Assembly: GCF_021800405.1 (NCBI RefSeq)
Contig: NZ_CP084550.1
Location: 2,294,001 to 2,358,000, forward strand
Origin: Arthrobacter sp. FW306-07-I
GTDB taxonomy: Bacteria > Actinomycetota > Actinomycetes > Actinomycetales > Micrococcaceae
DNA: 64,000 nucleotides
Direction: 5' to 3'
Shown here piece after piece: positions 38,122 through 47,183 of this stretch. Each line of letters begins with the position of its first letter. Position 1 is the first letter of the stretch. Under the pieces are notes generated by a model, which had not been told where the DNA came from, searched no databases, and saw nothing but the letters and a program-made list of their open reading frames with translations. The position numbers were made by a program, and so were the translations under genes.

Positions 38122-40647
38122 CTATGCCGGGACGATGTTCACCAGCTTAGGGGCACGGACGATCACTGTCCTGATGCCCCGGCCGTCAAGGGCACGCTGC
38201 ACGTTCTCCGACGCCAGGGCCAGCTCGCGCAGCTGGTCCTCGGAAACATCCGGGGAAACCTCCAGCCGGTCACGGACCTTGCCCTGGACCTGGACAACGG
38301 CAGTGACCGTCTCCTGGACCAGGAGCGCGGGATCGTGCGCCGGCCAGCCCGCATTGGCAACGGAGGCGGGGTGGCCCAGCAGGTTCCACATGTCCTCGGC
38401 CGTGTACGGCGCGAACAGGCTGAGGATCACAGCCACTGCCTCGGCCGCCTCGCGGACTGCCGGGTCGGATGCTCCTGCCCCGGAGTCAATCGCCTTGCGG
38501 GTGGCATTGACCAGTTCCATCAGCTTGGCCACCACCACGTTGAACTTGTTGGCGTCCAGGAGCTCGGCTGCATCGGCGATGGTGCGGTGCGAGACCGAGC
38601 GCAGTGCGCGGTCGCCCGCGGCGAAATCGGCACCGGGCCCGCTGGTGACATCCTGGGCCAGGCGCCACGCCCGGGCCAGGAACTTGGCGGAGCCCGACGG
38701 CGAAACGTCGGCCCAGTCCACGTCGTCCTCGGGCGGGGAAGCGAACACCATGGTCAGGCGGACAGCGTCCACACCGTACTTGTCCAGCTGTTCGCCGAGA
38801 TCAACACCGTTGCCCAGCGACTTGCTCATGGCCTTGCCGCCGTTGAGCACCTGGCCCTGGTTGAGGAGTGCGCTGAAGGGTTCGTCCGCATCGATCATGC
38901 CCAGGTCATGAATGACCTTCGTAAAGAACCGCGCGTACAGCAGGTGGAGGATGGCGTGCTCCACGCCGCCCACGTACTGGCCGACAGGCATCCAGTCGTT
39001 GATCTTCTGCGGATCGAAGGGGCCCTCCGTGTAGTGCGGCGATACGAACCGCAGGAAGTACCAGGACGAGTCCACGAACGTGTCCATGGTGTCGGTGTCC
39101 CGTTTGGCGGGGCCGTGGCAGGTGGGGCACTCGACGTTGACCCAGGACTCAGCGGCGGCCAGCGGCGAGGTGCCCTTGGGAGCCAGGTCCTCGCCGCGGA
39201 GGTCCGAGGGCAGGGTGACCGGCAGTTGCTCATCAGGAACCGGAACTTCGCCGCAGGACGGGCAGTGGATGATGGGGATGGGAGTGCCCCAGAAGCGCTG
39301 GCGGCTCAGCAGCCAGTCGCGGAGCCGGAAGTTCACGAACTTCTCACCCGTGCCCTGCCGCTCCAGCATGGCGATGGCGGCAGGAATGGCCTCGGCCTTG
39401 GGCAGGCCGTTGAGCTCGCCGGAGTTGATCAGGGTGCCCTCCCCCGCGGTGGCCGTGCCGGAAACAGCAGGGTCCTCCTCGCCCGTGTCCAGGACGGCCC
39501 GGACGGGCAGGCCGAAAGCGCGGGCGAAGTCGAGGTCGCGCTGGTCGTGGGCCGGCACGGCCATGATGGCGCCCGTGCCATAGTCCGCCAGGACGTAGTC
39601 GGCGGCCCAGACGGGCAGCTTCTCGCCGTTCAGGGGATTGACGGCGTAGCGGCCGGTGAAGACGCCGGTCTTTTCGCGCTCGGTGGACTGGCGTTCGATT
39701 TCGGAGAGTGCCTTGACCCGTTCGCGGTATTCGTCCAGGGCGGCGGCGTGCTCGTCGGTAACGAGTTCGACGGCGAGCGGCGCGTCGGCTGCCACCACGA
39801 AGAACGTTGCCCCGTAGAGGGTGTCCGGGCGGGTGGTGAAGACCGTGACCTCCTTGGCGGGCTTGCCGCCGTCGGCCTCGATCACGAAGTTGACGTGGGC
39901 ACCCTCGGACCGGCCGATCCAGTTCTTCTGCATGGCCAGGACGCGCTCGGGCCAGTGGCCGCGCAGCTCTTCCATGTCGTCCAGCAGGCGGTCCGCGTAG
40001 TCAGTGATCTTGAAGTACCACTGGTTCAGGGACTTCTTGGTGACCGTGGTGCCGCAGCGCTCACAGGCCCCGTTGACAACCTGCTCGTTGGCCAGGACGG
40101 TTTGGTCCTTGGGGCACCAGTTCACCGGGGAGTTCTTCCGGTAGGCCAGTCCGCGCTCGTAGAACCGCTTGAACAGCCACTGGGTCCAGCGGTAGTACTC
40201 GGGGTCGGAGGTGTGGAGGCGGCGCGACCAGTCGGCGGAGATGGCGTACCGCTTGAAGGACGCTGCCTGGGTGTCGATGTTGGCGTAGGTCCACTCACTG
40301 GGGTGGGCGTTGCGCTTGATGGCGGCGTTTTCCGCGGGCAGGCCGAAGGAGTCCCAGCCGATTGGGTGCAGCACGTCGTAGCCCTGCTGGCGCAGGTAGC
40401 GGGCCACCACGTCGCCCATGGCGAACGCTTCCGCGTGGCCCATGTGCAGGTCACCTGAGGGGTACGGGAACATGTCAAGCACGTAGCGACGCTCCCGGGA
40501 CCCGTCGTCCACGGGGGTGAAGACCTTGAGGTCCTCCCACACCTGGGGCCATTTGGCCTCAATGGCGGTGAAACTGTAGGTGCCCTCTTCAGGCTCCGCC
40601 GATACTGTTGTTGCTGTTCCGGTCTCTGTCTCCGGCTGAACGCCCAC
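38122..40647 (-). CDS. leuS: Leucyl-tRNA synthetase
   Basis: This class I synthetase charges tRNA-Leu. The 841-residue protein has the HIGH-type signature [18 protein letters not shown], a CP1 editing domain (about 240-430), zinc-binding cysteines (WCPKD, CERCG; and CPSCG, CPTCHG), KMSKS as KAMSKSLGN, and a C-terminal anticodon-binding domain. GTG 40647 is preferred, with AGAGGG five bases upstream; further upstream the frame has only GTA. It is preceded by a Leu-rich leader peptide and a T-tailed hairpin, so its expression probably follows charged tRNA-Leu levels. Confidence 0.97.
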   Translation of the reverse strand: MGVQPETETGTATTVSAEPEEGTYSFTAIEAKWPQVWEDLKVFTPVDDGSRERRYVLDMFPYPSGDLHMGHAEAFAMGDVVARYLRQQGYDVLHPIGWDSFGLPAENAAIKRNAHPSEWTYANIDTQAASFKRYAISADWSRRLHTSDPEYYRWTQWLFKRFYERGLAYRKNSPVNWCPKDQTVLANEQVVNGACERCGTTVTKKSLNQWYFKITDYADRLLDDMEELRGHWPERVLAMQKNWIGRSEGAHVNFVIEADGGKPAKEVTVFTTRPDTLYGATFFVVAADAPLAVELVTDEHAAALDEYRERVKALSEIERQSTEREKTGVFTGRYAVNPLNGEKLPVWAADYVLADYGTGAIMAVPAHDQRDLDFARAFGLPVRAVLDTGEEDPAVSGTATAGEGTLINSGELNGLPKAEAIPAAIAMLERQGTGEKFVNFRLRDWLLSRQRFWGTPIPIIHCPSCGEVPVPDEQLPVTLPSDLRGEDLAPKGTSPLAAAESWVNVECPTCHGPAKRDTDTMDTFVDSSWYFLRFVSPHYTEGPFDPQKINDWMPVGQYVGGVEHAILHLLYARFFTKVIHDLGMIDADEPFSALLNQGQVLNGGKAMSKSLGNGVDLGEQLDKYGVDAVRLTMVFASPPEDDVDWADVSPSGSAKFLARAWRLAQDVTSGPGADFAAGDRALRSVSHRTIADAAELLDANKFNVVVAKLMELVNATRKAIDSGAGASDPAVREAAEAVAVILSLFAPYTAEDMWNLLGHPASVANAGWPAHDPALLVQETVTAVVQVQGKVRDRLEVSPDVSEDQLRELALASENVQRALDGRGIRTVIVRAPKLVNIVPA

Positions 40648-40666
40648 TGCTGCCCTCTTCTGTTCT

Positions 40667-40691
40667 GTTACGGCATTTGTGCTGCCATAAC
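40667..40691 (-). promoter_or_regulatory. Hairpin in the leuS 5' untranslated region
   Basis: GTTATGGCA pairs with TGCCGTAAC (9 bp, one G-U) around a seven-base loop, 20 bases before the leuS GTG. It might influence ribosome access or be a transcript-processing signal. Confidence 0.4.
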
Positions 40692-40732
40692 GGCCTGATC
40701 CCCCTGCTGCCGGTCCGGCGCAAAGCCCCGGA

Positions 40733-40763
40733 CACACAAAAGCCCCTCACGAAGGGAGGGGCT
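40733..40763 (-). terminator. Attenuator terminator in the leuS leader
   Basis: Read on the minus strand: AGCCCCTC (40763-40756), seven-base loop, GAGGGGCT (40748-40741), then TTTTGTGT. It lies 33 bases after the leader peptide stop and about 85 before leuS. Between leader stop and terminator, a GCCGC/GCGGC pair and a small TCCGA/TCGGA hairpin could form alternative folds, as in classical attenuation. Confidence 0.75.
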
Positions 40764-40796
40764 GCCGCTCAGCTGTCCGATAATCGGAGCCGGCGG

Positions 40797-40823
40797 CTAA
40801 CTAAGCAGAAGGATCGCACGCAT
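40797..40823 (-). CDS. leuS leader peptide (MRAILLLS)
   Basis: An eight-codon frame (ATG CGT GCG ATC CTT CTG CTT AGT, stop TAG) lies about 150 bases upstream of leuS. Three successive Leu codons, two of them CTT, follow one Ile codon. TAAGGT and exactly six bases precede the ATG, so the leader probably starts at the mRNA 5' end. The first three residues and the Leu run match those of the leuA leader. Its role would be to sense charged tRNA-Leu through ribosome stalling; too short to be found by normal gene finders. Confidence 0.75.
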   Translation of the reverse strand: MRAILLLS

Positions 40824-40829
40824 ACGTTC

Positions 40830-40835
40830 ACCTTA
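40830..40835 (-). promoter_or_regulatory. -10 box of the leuS leader transcript
   Basis: Minus-strand TAAGGT, six bases (GAACGT), then the ATG of the leuS leader peptide. Confidence 0.6.
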
Positions 40836-40891
40836 CCGCGTGTCCACCACTACATGGAAACAGGCCACGCACGTGAGACAGGCCGCGGAAG

Positions 40892-40968
40892 GGTTGAGGA
40901 AGGCGGCCCCTCGCCCGGGTGTGGTGGGCACCGCGAAGCGGGCGGGGCAGGGGCCGCCTTCCTCAACC
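40892..40968. repeat. Large inverted repeat (perfect 19-bp arms) after glpK
   Basis: Arms 40892-40910 and 40950-40968 are exactly complementary; the 39-base loop holds a further 6-bp pair (40912-40917 with 40939-40944). It begins 10 bases after the glpK stop and lies upstream of the leuS leader. It may end or protect the glp transcript. No U-run follows on the minus strand. Confidence 0.7.
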
Positions 40969-40978
40969 TAAGTTGGAT

Positions 40979-42493
40979 CTAGCGAACGTCCTCGTCGACC
41001 CAATCCATGGACTTGGTGACCGCCTTCTTCCAGAGCCGCATCTGGCGGTCCTGTTCGGCCTGGTCCATCTGCGGTTCCCAGCGCTTGTCCTCGGACCAGT
41101 TGGCGGAGCATTCGCCCAGGTCCTTCCAGAACCCGACGGCCAGGCCTGCCGCGTAGGCAGCACCCAGCGCGGTGGTCTCGATGACCTTGGGGCGGATGAC
41201 CGGGACGCCAAGGATGTCCGCCTGGAACTGCATCAAGGCATCATTGGCCACCATGCCGCCGTCGACCTTCAACTCGCTCAGCGGCACGCCTGAGTCCGCG
41301 TTGACCGCATCCAGGACCTCGCGGGTCTGGAACGCGGTGGCTTCCAGCGCGGCCCGGGCAATGTGGTTCTTGTTCACGAACCGGGTCAGGCCGACAATCG
41401 CGCCGCGGGCATCGGAGCGCCAGTACGGGGCGAACAGGCCGGAGAAGGCCGGGACGATGTAGACACCGCCGTTGTCCTTGACCGCCGCTGCCAGCGTCTC
41501 CACTTCCGGTGCGCTGCTGATCATGCCCAGGTTGTCCCGAAGCCACTGCACCAGGGAGCCGGTGACCGCGATCGACCCTTCGAGGGCGTAATGCGGCTTG
41601 GCGTCGCCGAGCTTGTACCCGACGGTGGTGAGGAGGCCGTTCTTGGAGTGGACGATTTCCTCGCCGGTGTTGAAGATCAGGAAGCAGCCTGTGCCGTAGG
41701 TGTTCTTGGCTTCACCGGCGTCGAAGGCGGCCTGGCCGAACGTTGCGGCCTGCTGGTCGCCAAGGATGCCGGCCACCGGCGTCTCGCGGAGCAGCTGGGA
41801 GCTGTGGACGGTGCCGTAAACCTCCGAGGAGGACTTGATTTCCGGCATCATGCTGCGCGGTACGCCGAAGATGCCGAGGATTTCGTCGTCCCACTGCAGG
41901 GTTTCGAGGTCCATGAACAGGGTGCGGGAAGCGTTGGTGACGTCGGTGACGTGGACGCCGCCGTCAACGCCACCGGTCAGGTTCCACAGGACCCAGGCGT
42001 CGGTGTTGCCGAAGACCAGGTCCCCGGCCTCGGCCTTTTCCCGGGCGCCGTCAACGTTGTCCAGGATCCATTTGATCTTGGTGCCGGAGAAGTAGGTGGC
42101 CAGCGGCAGGCCCACTTTTTGTTTGAAGCGGTCTGCCCCGCCGTCTTTGGCCAGCTGGTCCACGATGTCCTGGGTGCGGGTGTCCTGCCAGACAATGGCG
42201 TTGTACACGGGCTTGCCCGTGGTCTTGTCCCACACCACGGCCGTTTCACGCTGGTTGGTGATGCCGACGGCGGCGATATCGTGCCGCGTCAGGTTCGCCT
42301 TGGAGAGGGCCGAGCCAATGACCTCACGGGTGTTGTTCCAGATTTCCGTTGCGTCGTGTTCCACCCAGCCGGCCTGCGGGAAGATCTGCTCGTGTTCCAT
42401 CTGTCCACTGGAGACAATGGCGCCGCTGTGGTCGAAAATGATGGCGCGCGTGCTGGTGGTGCCCTGGTCAATGGCGATTACGTACTGGTTCAT
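40979..42493 (-). CDS. glpK: Glycerol kinase
   Basis: Glycerol kinase makes sn-glycerol-3-phosphate from glycerol taken up by GlpF. The 504-residue FGGY-family protein begins [18 protein letters not shown], has the [17 protein letters not shown] segment, the ATP-binding [11 protein letters not shown], and the C-terminal [20 protein letters not shown] signature. It is 40 bases after glpF in glpD-glpF-glpK. The Gram-positive regulatory histidine region (phosphorylated by HPr in some Firmicutes) could be examined here because HPr is in the same window, but I cannot confirm it. Confidence 0.97.
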   Translation of the reverse strand: MNQYVIAIDQGTTSTRAIIFDHSGAIVSSGQMEHEQIFPQAGWVEHDATEIWNNTREVIGSALSKANLTRHDIAAVGITNQRETAVVWDKTTGKPVYNAIVWQDTRTQDIVDQLAKDGGADRFKQKVGLPLATYFSGTKIKWILDNVDGAREKAEAGDLVFGNTDAWVLWNLTGGVDGGVHVTDVTNASRTLFMDLETLQWDDEILGIFGVPRSMMPEIKSSSEVYGTVHSSQLLRETPVAGILGDQQAATFGQAAFDAGEAKNTYGTGCFLIFNTGEEIVHSKNGLLTTVGYKLGDAKPHYALEGSIAVTGSLVQWLRDNLGMISSAPEVETLAAAVKDNGGVYIVPAFSGLFAPYWRSDARGAIVGLTRFVNKNHIARAALEATAFQTREVLDAVNADSGVPLSELKVDGGMVANDALMQFQADILGVPVIRPKVIETTALGAAYAAGLAVGFWKDLGECSANWSEDKRWEPQMDQAEQDRQMRLWKKAVTKSMDWVDEDVR

Positions 42494-42532
42494 GATGACG
42501 TCCTTGTCTTTGTTGGTTGGAATGGGTGTGGG

Positions 42533-43282
42533 TCAGGCAGCAGCTGTGACGATGATGGGAACAATGCGGGCCACCAGGCCACCGAGCGCGCCGCCGACCA
42601 GCGGTCCGACGACGGGGATCCAGGAGTACGCCCAGTCACTGGAACCCTTGCCCTTGATGGGAAGCACAGCGTGCGCGATGCGGGGGCCGAGGTCACGGGC
42701 GGGGTTGATGGCGTAGCCGGTGGGGCCGCCAAGGGAAACACCGATGCCAACCACCAGCAGGGCGACGGCGAGCGGGCCCAGGCCGGAGGGGGTGCCGCCC
42801 AAAGTGAGGATGACGAAAACCAGTACGAAAGTGCCGATGATCTCGGTGATGAGGTTCCATGAGGTGGATCGGATGGCAGGGCCGGTGGAAAAGGTTCCAA
42901 GCTTGCCGGCGGGTTCCGGTTCGTCATCGAAGTGCTGCTTGTACGCCAGCCAGCAGACGACTGCGCCAAGGAAAGCGCCCACCATCTCGCCCCCGAAGTA
43001 GGTGAGGGTAGATGCGAAATCCACGGCGACGCCGGGGGCATACTCGGCTTTGCCGTTGAGCAGCAGGCCAAGAGTGACAGCCGGGTTCAGGTGCGCGCCC
43101 GACTTGGCGGCAACGAATACGCCGCAGAACACGGCGATACCCCATCCCCACGTGACCATCAGGAAACCGCCGCCATTGCCTTTTGTCCCCCGCAAAGCCA
43201 CGTTGGCAACGACGCCGCAACCCAACAGGGTCAGCATTGCCGTGCCAAAGACTTCGGAGAGGAAGACTATTCCTAGAGACAT
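42533..43282 (-). CDS. glpF: Glycerol uptake facilitator (aquaglyceroporin, MIP family)
   Basis: This channel lets glycerol cross the membrane. The 249-residue protein has six hydrophobic spans and both pore half-helices: HLNPAVTLG (about 64-72) and INPARDLGPR (about 193-202). The Asp after the second NPAR is characteristic of glycerol rather than water channels. The ATG has AAGGAG seven bases upstream. It lies between glpD (90-base gap with a hairpin) and glpK (40-base gap). Confidence 0.96.
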   Translation of the reverse strand: MSLGIVFLSEVFGTAMLTLLGCGVVANVALRGTKGNGGGFLMVTWGWGIAVFCGVFVAAKSGAHLNPAVTLGLLLNGKAEYAPGVAVDFASTLTYFGGEMVGAFLGAVVCWLAYKQHFDDEPEPAGKLGTFSTGPAIRSTSWNLITEIIGTFVLVFVILTLGGTPSGLGPLAVALLVVGIGVSLGGPTGYAINPARDLGPRIAHAVLPIKGKGSSDWAYSWIPVVGPLVGGALGGLVARIVPIIVTAAA

Positions 43283-43334
43283 CTTTGACTCCTTCTTTGT
43301 TTAGTTGTCGGTTCTCCGTGGGTGAAGAACCGTT

Positions 43335-43360
43335 GGCCGGGACGCTGGCGCGTCCCGGCC
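43335..43360 (-). terminator. Hairpin between glpD and glpF
   Basis: Perfect 10-bp stem GGCCGGGACG (43335-43344) with 43351-43360, six-base loop, just after the glpD stop. With no U-run it may only partly terminate, setting glpD apart from glpFK, or mark an mRNA processing site. Confidence 0.5.
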
Positions 43361-43372
43361 GGCTGCCCGGCC

Positions 43373-45196
43373 TTAGGAGACCAGGCTGTGCGTTTCCACG
43401 CGGTGGAAACGCTGCAGCACGTCCTGGGCGTGCTTGATCTCAGCAGCGCGGGTTGCGGCGTCCCACTTGAGCGGGACGGACAACACCTCTGCCACTTCAT
43501 TGAGAAGTTCGCCGGTGACCAGTCCGCGGAAGGCAAGGGAGGTGCGCCGGATGAACACATCCACCAGGTGCCCCACCTGCTCATTCGCCGCCATGAACCC
43601 CAGTTCACGGACAGTGAGTTCGCGGGTGGAGCGCAGTGGCTGGTCGGGTTCCGCATCGAGGTACGAGATCACTGCTTCGGCGCGTGTCCCGTAGCGGGTC
43701 AGCAGTCCGGCTGTGCGGTCTGCGTCACGGCCGGCGCCCATGTGTGCCTTGATCCATTTCTGTTCGCCGGCCTCATCGGCCGGGAAGCCGGCGCCGCCGC
43801 CGATGGGGAGCTGCGCCGTCGACACTTTCCGCTGTACGCCGAGTTCGGAGAGGACCTCGTTGGTCAGGTGCTCGGCAAGGGCACGGAAGGTGGTCCACTT
43901 GCCGCCCACCAGGCTCAGGACGATGGCACCGCTTCCGTTGTCGCCGGAGGCGCGGCGTTCAATACGGTAGTCGCGGGAGACGAAGCCGGGCTGCGTGGCG
44001 TCGTGGCTCGGCAGGGGGCGCACACCGGAGAAGGTGTAGACGATGTCGTCGGGCGTCACCGCGATCGAGGGGAAGACGTGGCCGATGAGGTCGAAGAAGT
44101 ACTGGATCTCCTCATCCGTGCAGATGGCGTCCTCCGTCATGTCCGCATCCACGTCGGTGGTGCCCACCAGTACGCGGTCGCCCATGGGGTAGATGAGGAC
44201 GATCCGGCCGTCGGTGTGCTCGAAGAAGATTTCGCGTCCGCGGCAGGCCGCGAGGAGGCCGGGGTGGTCAAGCACGATGTGCGAGCCCTTGGTGCCGCCC
44301 ATGAAGGACGATGCAGCGCCCATGGACTCGTTGGTGAGGTCCACCCATGCCCCGGTGGTGTTGACGATGATGTCAGCCGTGAAGTCGAATTCTTCCCCGG
44401 TGAGTTCGTCGCGAAGCCGGACCGTGCTGCCACGGCCAGTCCCCGGGTTGGGTGCGGACGACATCGACTGCAGTGAGAGGTAGTTGCTGGCCCGGGCAGT
44501 GTTCCCCTGCGCTCCGGCGGCCTGGGCATTGCCCGCGCGGCCCGCCTTTTCGCCGTCCTGCAGGACGTCGAGCGTCAGCCGCTCCGGGTTGTGGACGGAG
44601 GCGTCGAAGTAGGTCGCCGTGTATTTGACGTCGGGGCGGAGATCCGGGAGCTCCTGGAGGGCCGCCTTGTGGGTGCGGAACTGGTGTCGCGGCACCGTCC
44701 CGCCGTCACGGGAGAACGAATCGTAGAGGCTGAGGCCGGCCTTGATGAGGAACGCGCCGCGCTCCTTGGGCTTGCCCTGCTGCTTGTGCGTCAGGAAGCG
44801 CAGCGGTGCGGACAGGATCCCGGAGAAGGTGCTGAAGATCGGGATTGTTGTCTGCAAAGGCTTGACGTAGTGCGGGGCAATCTTCAGCAGGCGGTTGCGT
44901 TCCACCACGGACTCACGGACCAGGCGGAATTCACCGTTTTCGAGGTAGCGGATGCCGCCGTGGATCATGTGCGAGGATGCGCCGCTTGCACCCTGGCAGT
45001 AGTCACCGCGCTCCACCAGTGCGACGTCCACGCCCTGCAGGGCCAGGTCACGGAACGTGCCAACGCCGTTGATGCCACCTCCCACTACCAGCACCTTCGC
45101 GTGGGGGCGGCGCCGCAGGCTGTGGACCGAGGGGCGTTCGGCCCTTGGAAGGGGCGCGCTGACAGAGGGTTGAGCAGATGAATCCTTGGGTCCCAA
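43373..45196 (-). CDS. glpD: Glycerol-3-phosphate dehydrogenase (FAD-dependent, aerobic type)
   Basis: This membrane-associated flavoenzyme oxidises glycerol-3-phosphate to dihydroxyacetone phosphate and feeds electrons to menaquinone. The 607-residue protein has the FAD fold VLVVGGGINGVGTFRDLALQ (about 35-54), SHMIHGGIRYLENGEF, the VGTTDVDAD segment, and the C-terminal DAO_C domain (about 450-600). The TTG start has AAGGGAG six bases upstream. It is divergent from the SorC-type regulator and is probably controlled by it. Confidence 0.96.
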   Translation of the reverse strand: MGPKDSSAQPSVSAPLPRAERPSVHSLRRRPHAKVLVVGGGINGVGTFRDLALQGVDVALVERGDYCQGASGASSHMIHGGIRYLENGEFRLVRESVVERNRLLKIAPHYVKPLQTTIPIFSTFSGILSAPLRFLTHKQQGKPKERGAFLIKAGLSLYDSFSRDGGTVPRHQFRTHKAALQELPDLRPDVKYTATYFDASVHNPERLTLDVLQDGEKAGRAGNAQAAGAQGNTARASNYLSLQSMSSAPNPGTGRGSTVRLRDELTGEEFDFTADIIVNTTGAWVDLTNESMGAASSFMGGTKGSHIVLDHPGLLAACRGREIFFEHTDGRIVLIYPMGDRVLVGTTDVDADMTEDAICTDEEIQYFFDLIGHVFPSIAVTPDDIVYTFSGVRPLPSHDATQPGFVSRDYRIERRASGDNGSGAIVLSLVGGKWTTFRALAEHLTNEVLSELGVQRKVSTAQLPIGGGAGFPADEAGEQKWIKAHMGAGRDADRTAGLLTRYGTRAEAVISYLDAEPDQPLRSTRELTVRELGFMAANEQVGHLVDVFIRRTSLAFRGLVTGELLNEVAEVLSVPLKWDAATRAAEIKHAQDVLQRFHRVETHSLVS

Positions 45197-45294
45197 AACT
45201 ACTCCCTTGGGGCTTTGTGTGATGCGGGCACCGCTTGGTGGCGCCGCCGTTCTGCTCTATTGTTCGGAGAAATGGAAAATGGAGTCAAGGACTA

Positions 45295-45308
45295 TGCACA
45301 AACGTGCA
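45295..45308. promoter_or_regulatory. Candidate operator between glpD and the SorC-type regulator gene
   Basis: TGCAC-AAAC-GTGCA is a 5-bp inverted repeat 14-27 bases upstream of the regulator start and about 100 upstream of glpD. It is a plausible but unproven binding site. Confidence 0.35.
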
Positions 45309-45321
45309 GAACGGAACTGAG

Positions 45322-46287
45322 ATGGCACTTTCCCGGGACCAAGATGCCCTCCGAGCTGCACAAATGTATTATCTGCAGGACCTGACCATGGATGCGATAG
45401 CACGTGAACTGCGCACCTCCCGGTCCACTGTTTCCCGCCTCCTGTCCTCAGCCAGGGAGTCCGGCCTGGTGCAGATCCAAATCCGCAACCCCCTGGACAC
45501 CGGCCCGGAGCTGGAGGGAATGATCCGACGCCGGTACAACCTGGATGTCCATGTGGTTCCGATCCTCGGGACGCTCAACGAGGCGGAGACCCTGGACCGG
45601 GTAGCCATGCAAGCGGCCCGGACCATCGGGCCCCTGGTGGACTCCAACGCCATCATCGGGGTGGCCTGGGGATCAACCCTCAGTGCGGTGAGCAGGCACC
45701 TCACCAGGAAGATCACGCATGACAGCGTCATCGTCCAGCTCAACGGTGCCGGCAACATGCACACCACGGGCATTACCTATGCAAGCGACATCATGCGCAG
45801 GTTCGGCAGCGCTTACGGGGCCCGGGTGGAGCAGTTTCCCGTCCCGGCTTTCTTTGACCACGCCGCCACCAAGACGGCCATGTGGAATGAGCGCAGCGTA
45901 CAGCGCGTCCTGGAGCTGCAGGCCAAGATGAGCATCGCCATTTTCGGTGTCGGTTCCGTGCACGCCGACTACCCCAGCCATGTTTACGCGGGCGGGTACC
46001 TGGACGAGGACGACCTGAACGCGCTCGCCAACTCCGACGTCGTGGGTGACGTGGCCACCGTTTTCTTCCGTGCCGACGGTTCCTCCGACGGGATCGTCCT
46101 GAACGAAAGGTCCACCGGCCCTGCGCTGGCCCAGCTGCGGCAGGTCCGCCGCAGGATCTGCGTGGTGTCGGGGGTGTCCAAGATCAACGGCCTGCGCGGT
46201 GCCCTGGCGGCGCGGCTCGCCACCGATCTGATCCTTGATGAAGCAACTGCACGCCGCCTGGTCGATTACGAGGGGCTGACCAGCTGA
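45322..46287 (+). CDS. SorC-family sugar-binding transcriptional regulator (probable glp regulator)
   Basis: The 321-residue protein has an N-terminal helix-turn-helix (about 10-55: MYYLQDLTMDAIARELRTSRSTVSRLLS) and a SorC/DeoR-C effector domain (about 60-315) with VGVAWGSTLSAVSRHL and GVGSVHADYPSH. SorC regulators bind phosphorylated sugars. Its divergent position next to glpD-glpF-glpK suggests control of glycerol use by glycerol-3-phosphate or a related ligand; this is inference. ATG 45322 has GGA six bases upstream; the frame is open back to 45235. Confidence 0.85.
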   Translation: MALSRDQDALRAAQMYYLQDLTMDAIARELRTSRSTVSRLLSSARESGLVQIQIRNPLDTGPELEGMIRRRYNLDVHVVPILGTLNEAETLDRVAMQAARTIGPLVDSNAIIGVAWGSTLSAVSRHLTRKITHDSVIVQLNGAGNMHTTGITYASDIMRRFGSAYGARVEQFPVPAFFDHAATKTAMWNERSVQRVLELQAKMSIAIFGVGSVHADYPSHVYAGGYLDEDDLNALANSDVVGDVATVFFRADGSSDGIVLNERSTGPALAQLRQVRRRICVVSGVSKINGLRGALAARLATDLILDEATARRLVDYEGLTS

Positions 46288-46293
46288 AGTGGG

Positions 46294-46299
46294 TAGAGT
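46294..46299 (+). promoter_or_regulatory. -10 box of a probable leaderless promoter (aldo/keto reductase)
   Basis: TAGAGT, seven bases (CGGTGCC), then ATG 46307, directly after the regulator stop codon. Confidence 0.5.
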
Positions 46300-46306
46300 C
46301 GGTGCC

Positions 46307-47176
46307 ATGAGAACCTCACCCCGGCTCAGCCTGAACAATGGCGTGCTGATAGACCAGCTCGGCTTCGGGCTCTACAAAGTGCCGGCAGCAGACGCGGAAG
46401 GCCTGGTGGCCACCGCGCTCGCCGTTGGGTATCGGCACTTCGATACGGCCGCCATGTACGGTAACGAAACCGGCGTGGCGAGGGGCATCAGTTCCCAGCT
46501 GGGCGCCGGGGCCGGCAGCGGTGGTTCCGGGGAGCTCTTTCCGCCCCTGGGCCGCGAAGACGTGTTCGTTACCACAAAGGTGTGGAATGACCACCACGGC
46601 TACGACGCAACGCTGCGGGCATTCGACGACTCCATGGTCAACCTGGGCCTGGACTACGTGGACATGTACCTGATCCACTGGCCCTGCCCCCGCCGCGGCT
46701 TGTTCCCCGAAACCTACCGCGCGCTCGAGACGCTTTACCGTGAAGGCAGGGTCCGTGCCATTGGCGTGAGCAACTTCCAGCCGGCGCACCTCGACCGCCT
46801 GCTGCAAAGCGCCGAAGTGGTCCCCGCCGTCAACCAGATCGAACTCCACCCCTGGCTGCAGCAGGAAGAACTGCGCAGCAAGCACGCGGAACTCGGAATC
46901 CACACGGAGGCATGGAGTCCGCTGGGCCGAGGACAGGTCCTTGCCGACCCCGTCATCCAGGCCTGCGCCGCGGAGCACCGCAGGACGCCGGCGCAGGTGG
47001 TCCTCCGCTGGCACATGCAGCTGGGAAACATCGCCATACCCAAGGCCAGCTCCGAAGCGCGGATCCGGGAGAACCTCGACGTCTTCGGTTTCGAGCTTTC
47101 AGAGCGTGACCTGGCGGCCATCAAGGAGCTGGACCGCGGGCAGCGGACCGGGTCCCACCCGGACAACGTCAACTAG
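46307..47176 (+). CDS. Aldo/keto reductase (2,5-diketo-gluconate reductase type)
   Basis: The 289-residue NADPH-dependent reductase of the AKR superfamily has the catalytic set visible: Asp and Tyr in FDTAAMYGNE (about 45-54), Lys in VTTKVWNDHHG, and His in MYLIHWP; the phosphate-binding end is IPKASSEARIRENLDVF. ATG 46307 follows a leaderless -10 box; the frame is open six codons further back. It is followed after seven bases by an alpha/beta hydrolase gene, then a glycosyltransferase overlapping it. The real substrate is unknown. Confidence 0.9.
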   Translation: MRTSPRLSLNNGVLIDQLGFGLYKVPAADAEGLVATALAVGYRHFDTAAMYGNETGVARGISSQLGAGAGSGGSGELFPPLGREDVFVTTKVWNDHHGYDATLRAFDDSMVNLGLDYVDMYLIHWPCPRRGLFPETYRALETLYREGRVRAIGVSNFQPAHLDRLLQSAEVVPAVNQIELHPWLQQEELRSKHAELGIHTEAWSPLGRGQVLADPVIQACAAEHRRTPAQVVLRWHMQLGNIAIPKASSEARIRENLDVFGFELSERDLAAIKELDRGQRTGSHPDNVN

Positions 47177-47183
47177 GCCGGGC

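Noticed and set aside
40648..40978. T-box riboswitch upstream of leuS
   Set aside because: I see no T-box sequence or stem I specifier layout; a short Leu-rich leader peptide and simple terminator explain the region better.
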